From positions 1 through 64,000 of the forward strand of contig JAQFVV010000518.1 of assembly GCA_028023455.1 (NCBI GenBank): 64,000 bases of DNA, read 5' to 3'. Below the pieces are notes generated by a model. The model was not told the DNA's origin and ran no database searches. It was given only the letters and a program-made list of their open reading frames with translations. A program made the position numbers and the translations under genes. This DNA comes from Epiperipatus broadwayi. Taxonomy: Eukaryota; Onychophora; Udeonychophora; Euonychophora; Peripatidae. Each line of letters opens with the position of its first letter. The first letter of the stretch is position 1. Below are positions 60,009 through 64,000 of this stretch, piece by piece.

Positions 60009-62100
60009 CATAAACACATATTGATATATGTAATATATCCAAGATATCATAAGGTAACATTGAATTAATCAAAGTTCACACAAGCACGCAAACAAATTTA
60101 CAGCCAGTGCATATTGATAAACCAATAACTATCACATTATTATGTATATCTTATTCTAGTATAGGAAACTTTTTTAGAGAACCTTGGAGATATAACACCA
60201 TTCAATATGTGAATAATTGATATTGCATTTCCAGAATCACTTGAAATAGTTCCGAGATTGGGATTAAATGTGAAGAGTGGTGGGATAGTTTCTATTTTTT
60301 TTTTTTTTTTGTATATTGATATGAATGACAAACTGTGAATTCATTCATGTTGCGCATGTAAACTGATTAAACAATTGTTTTCCTCATATCAATATATTTT
60401 TTTTAAAATGAAGATTTTCATTCAATAAAAGATGTGAACATAACTTTTACATTAATATTTTTATATTTACTTGTACTTATTTGCCATAAATTTTTATTTT
60501 GCATGAATTTCTTATGAGGATTACATCAACTACCTTCTGGATAACTATGATTATTCATGTGATAGAGAATTGATAATTAAACAATCTGTTTTTAGGTTTT
60601 CAGTTCTTTACAACATTGACTTGAATGCAAACAATGATATGTGTAATTCTAATAAAACATTGTCTTTTATAATACTGGTAATAACAAAAAACTACATACA
60701 AATTTATTTGAAGATCAGTTTCTTAAAGACTAATTTATTATTTCTGAAGTTTGTACTTATAACTACAATATGGTTTACTTCTTCTTTTTTATGCAATTAC
60801 TTATTTTTTTTGGAAATACAAGTAGGTTAATTAGGGGTAAATAGACAAACAAACCAATATGAATGGAATATTATGTGATAGTAGTGAAATGACAGAAATA
60901 AGTTATGATCCATGGATTTTTAGATCTCAAATTAACATTTGCACTATAGCATTAAATCACTTGGCTAATAAATAATATTAGACCTTTCTAGATTGACTTT
61001 TCTATGAAGTTCAAACTTTTTTACAGCTTGGTTCCTTGAGTTAAATATTTGCATTCAACCTTTATAATATAATCTGAGATAGGTAAGTTAAAATAAATTA
61101 TTTTATGAATCTTTAATTGCTGTCATTTTATTTAATAACAAGCATATTAAGAAACAAATTCTTTTCAATAATATATATATATATATATTGAAATTAACTC
61201 TACAATTTTCAATATACCAATATAGAAATAAATATATAACAGCTGCAACTAGGTGGCAGTAGAATTTAGAGTCCCATGTGATGTCATTATTCCAACTGAT
61301 TGGCTGTCATGTAAGCATGTTTAAAGCATATCTGTTTGAAGGTGTTTAGCTTTCACGTTATTATTATAATACCATTCATTGTAAATACTATTCAAGATGG
61401 CAGTCATAATGTAATCTAGCCACAACTGTTTATTATTTATTTTGATATTGATATATTATAAATTGTAGAGTTATTTGAAGTAATGACAGATGGTATAATA
61501 GTCTGGAAATAATTGCATTTACAAATTATATAGGGTCGGTAGTAAAAGGTTGAAAAATAAATTATTTTAAGTGTGAATATGATATGCTGATACATGCTCT
61601 CAAATAAATATTTTATATGTCCATATTAAAAAAAATATTCATTAATTAATCATAATTTATTACTGTAAGGAAAAAGGAAGCAAAATGGATTTGAACCAAA
61701 TCAAAACCATTACAATTATTAATAAAAAAAGAAAGTTTGTCAATTTATCAAAATTTCATATTTTGAAGCAAATCCAGAAGCACAAGAAATATATTTTTTT
61801 ACCTGTTTCCTTTTCTTCTTTTTATATATTTTTAATTATTATTGTTGTTTATTAATAAGAATGTCTGAAAGATTGATTGAAGAAGAATGGTTGAGTGATA
61901 AATATATTTATTGCAAAATATTTTTCAATAAATATGAATGAGTAACTATAAAAAAATCTGTAATAATTAATTTGTCAGAACATATTTTGGACAGATTGAA
62001 ATTAAAACCATCTACTGTTGAAGTCAACTTCAGACAGTGTATTATTCACTGCTGCAGTATTCCTTTATGAATTCCATTTCACAATTATAATTCTGAAAAT
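59840..62100. other. AT-rich stretch without recognisable gene
   Basis: Contains a (CA)n(TA)n microsatellite (59957-60008) and a T run at 60293-60310. The open frames at 60140-60331 (-) and 60570-60830 (+) have no motif that I recognise. Confidence 0.55.
59957..60008. repeat. (CA)n(TA)n compound microsatellite
   Basis: About 15 CA units followed by about 11 TA units. Confidence 0.97.
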
Positions 62101-62114
62101 AGAAGAATAGTACA

Positions 62115-62212
62115 ATTTATCCAAACCACTTCAAACACTTTTTAGCAAAACCCTGTATTTGTACATATATAAATACACCTACATTTTGACTGCCCTGCAG
62201 TATTCTTCAGAG
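62115..62212 (-). mobile_element. Repeat with degenerate hammerhead-like core, family 3, copy B
   Basis: Same block order as 55153-55250 (CTTCAAACACTTTTTAG, TATTTGTACATA). The minus-strand core is CTGAAGA, hairpin ACTG-CAGGG-CAGT, then CAAAAT where GAAAC is expected, so the catalytic G12 equivalent is lost. Confidence 0.6.
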
Positions 62213-62229
62213 CTATGATATAATGAGCA

Positions 62230-63350
62230 AAATAAAATAACACACATAATGATATAAATAATACATAAAAATGGAAACAATAAAAAACTAAAAGCAACAT
62301 AAAAAAACTGAAATAAATAATCAAACCCAAATAAAATAATCCAATTAATATAAAATAAAATATACAATATAAATAGAAAATAAATATAAATTATACATGT
62401 GTATGCCTAACTATATATATATTCAAGAACAACTATTAATCTAAATATAGTATTTATTGTTATTATTATTAACAATCTCCTAATTATTTCTATTCTTTAT
62501 AAACTTCAAATTTATAGTCATTAACTACTTTTCTTTTAATTTTAAATCATATAATATCTATTACTTCCTTACTCATTCTTCTGCTATAAATAATATTTTA
62601 TATTTATTATTATTTTTTAATATCTAAAACCTGTAAATATTGTAATCTTTGAACTTACCCAGTTCATTTTAATCTCTTTAAAAAACTTTTTTTTTCAAAA
62701 AATTCTTATACTCTAGCTCCCTCTATTACATATTATTTAAACTAAATACTACTGATATTATTATTAAAAAACTAATATTAATTAAAAATGTGCAATGACC
62801 ACACACATTGTAGTTCAAGCTTAGTCAATAGTATTGGATAGATTTTATTACGTATGTATCCCACTAGTATGCTGCTCCATATAGTATATGTTTGAATGCT
62901 CTAGACATATTTAAAATTACAGCTATTGCATAAAAATAATGAAGACTATCACCTTTTGAAAGCTCATGTTTATTTCATTTGATTCATGAATTGGAAGCAC
63001 TGTTACCCCCCTCCTTCATAAATTTATCTATCTATCAACACTACAAAAAAGAGCAAAAACAAACCTATGTCAGCCAATTAATCAGCCAAAACAAGGATTA
63101 ATAGATTTATTCACCAATCAGCCCAGTAAAGAAAAACATAGAATTACTTTATTAAATAACTTAAACTTTGTCATTTGACAACCAAATTTAAGGATGAATA
63201 TGTTAAATTATGCATTTGTTAACCAAGTCCAAAAGTTCAGAATTGATTAATGGATAACATTTGAAATTACTTCATGAATAGAAAGAAAACAAATAAAGAA
63301 TCTAAAGAATTATCAAATGTTTGTCACGAAGAACAAAATCAAGGCAAACA
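62230..63350. other. AT-rich stretch without recognisable gene
   Basis: Stops in all frames, low complexity; nothing supportable. Confidence 0.55.
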
Positions 63351-63358
63351 CAGAAATA

Positions 63359-63418
<60 letters not shown>
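63359..63418. repeat. (TA)n(GA)n compound microsatellite
   Basis: About 21 TA units then about 8 GA units. The open frame that begins just before it reads Tyr-Ile repeats and is an artefact. Confidence 0.97.
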
Positions 63419-63419
63419 T

Positions 63420-64000
63420 CATTTGAAGTGCAAATTTTTCAGTCTATTCTTCCTCCATTCCAAGTAACTGGTACACATGACTATATAGACACCAAAATGA
63501 TATATGATTCCCAATATATATATTTTGTGCAGAACCAGCACTTATCAGTTGGGCCAGATCATAATCTTCCACACATATATATAATCAGTGCTCGGTTTAT
63601 ATTAAGATAGCAATTTCTCAAACTTTAATGGACAGGCTTCAATCTTCTCACCCTTACAACTATTTAATCATTCATTTCATTGAAAACCTAATAGTGGAAA
63701 TCTCAAAGACCTTATTGTATTTGATATTGTAATCATACCCATGTAGACATTATGTCAATCTAAACTCTCATATTATCAGATGATTATAATATTTAGCATA
63801 CATAAATAATATACATATTAAAAGAAATTTGCAAGCTCATTATATAATATTGAAACAGTGAGATTCGTATTCGAATCTCAAGTTTCACCTTTTTCTGTCG
63901 TCTCTCACTGACCGGTCTATCCCACCCAAATTTAAACTTTTTGGTATCGAGTTGTGTGTGTAACAATATTAAAAATGTATAAATATATGTAGAATTCAGC
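63420..64000. other. Window end, no gene seen
   Basis: The only structure is a perfect 8-bp hairpin GAGATTCG-TATT-CGAATCTC at 63863-63882, whose right part looks like a box B but has no box A upstream. Confidence 0.45.

Noticed and set aside
63863-63882. Box B of another tRNA or SINE
   Set aside because: The hairpin is perfect, but there is no box A, acceptor pairing or A tail nearby.

Overview
The window looks like AT-rich (roughly a quarter to a third G+C by eye) nuclear DNA from an invertebrate animal with a large, transposon-loaded genome. Support: spliceosomal GT-AG exons separated by introns of many kilobases, an intact-looking class A GPCR reading frame, tRNA-derived SINEs with A tails and target duplications, several non-LTR (LINE) clades, Ty3/gypsy remnants, a Penelope-like element with a GIY-YIG domain, a ZMYM1-type hAT remnant, and long TAA, TA and TCTA microsatellites. 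The species cannot be fixed from sequence alone; a lophotrochozoan or similar invertebrate is only a guess.

Layout. 1-9.8 kb: an approximately 8.8 kb L1/Tx1-like LINE (70-8906, + strand, TSD TATGCA), carrying ORF1, endonuclease and RT remnants plus two giant trinucleotide arrays, inserted into an older related ORF1 fragment. 12.0 kb: first tRNA-SINE. 13.5-15.6 kb: a decayed A-rich LINE (+). 17.9-19.3 kb: gypsy gag/RT remnant (+). 21.7 and 29.7 kb: tRNA-SINEs. 23.27-23.5 kb: repeat carrying a hammerhead-ribozyme-like motif. 24.44-44.57 kb: exons of a secreted cysteine-rich protein gene (+ strand) whose introns hold most of the repeats: a gypsy element with degenerate LTRs (30.1-34.25 kb, -), a LINE (37.3-39.5 kb, -), and a second copy of the hammerhead repeat (42.5-43.03 kb, -). 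44.7-45.4 kb: fold-back element. 47.9-50.3 kb: LINE ORF1 fragment, a fragment of the 13.5-kb LINE family (-) and a Penelope-like GIY-YIG remnant (-). 51.9-54.4 kb: hAT transposase remnant (+). 55-57.3 kb: repeats with hammerhead-like cores, a tRNA-SINE and a large palindrome. 58.82-59.83 kb: a seven-transmembrane receptor with one frameshift in an 11-A run. 60-64 kb: AT-rich DNA, one more copy of the 55-kb repeat, microsatellites.

Only two host-type genes are supportable: the secreted six-cysteine-module gene and the GPCR. The rest is mobile DNA in different states of decay. The most interesting thread is a set of repeats (23.3, 42.65, 44.84, 45.31, 55.23, 56.88, 57.23 and 62.2 kb) sharing the layout CTGANGA - hairpin - GAAAC of the hammerhead ribozyme, several in inverted dimers, in the same window as a Penelope-like element. 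Penelope-like elements are known to carry hammerhead ribozymes, so these look like ribozyme-bearing Penelope-like or retrozyme-like derivatives. A second thread is a minimal SINE that is little more than a tRNA plus a short tag and an A tail.
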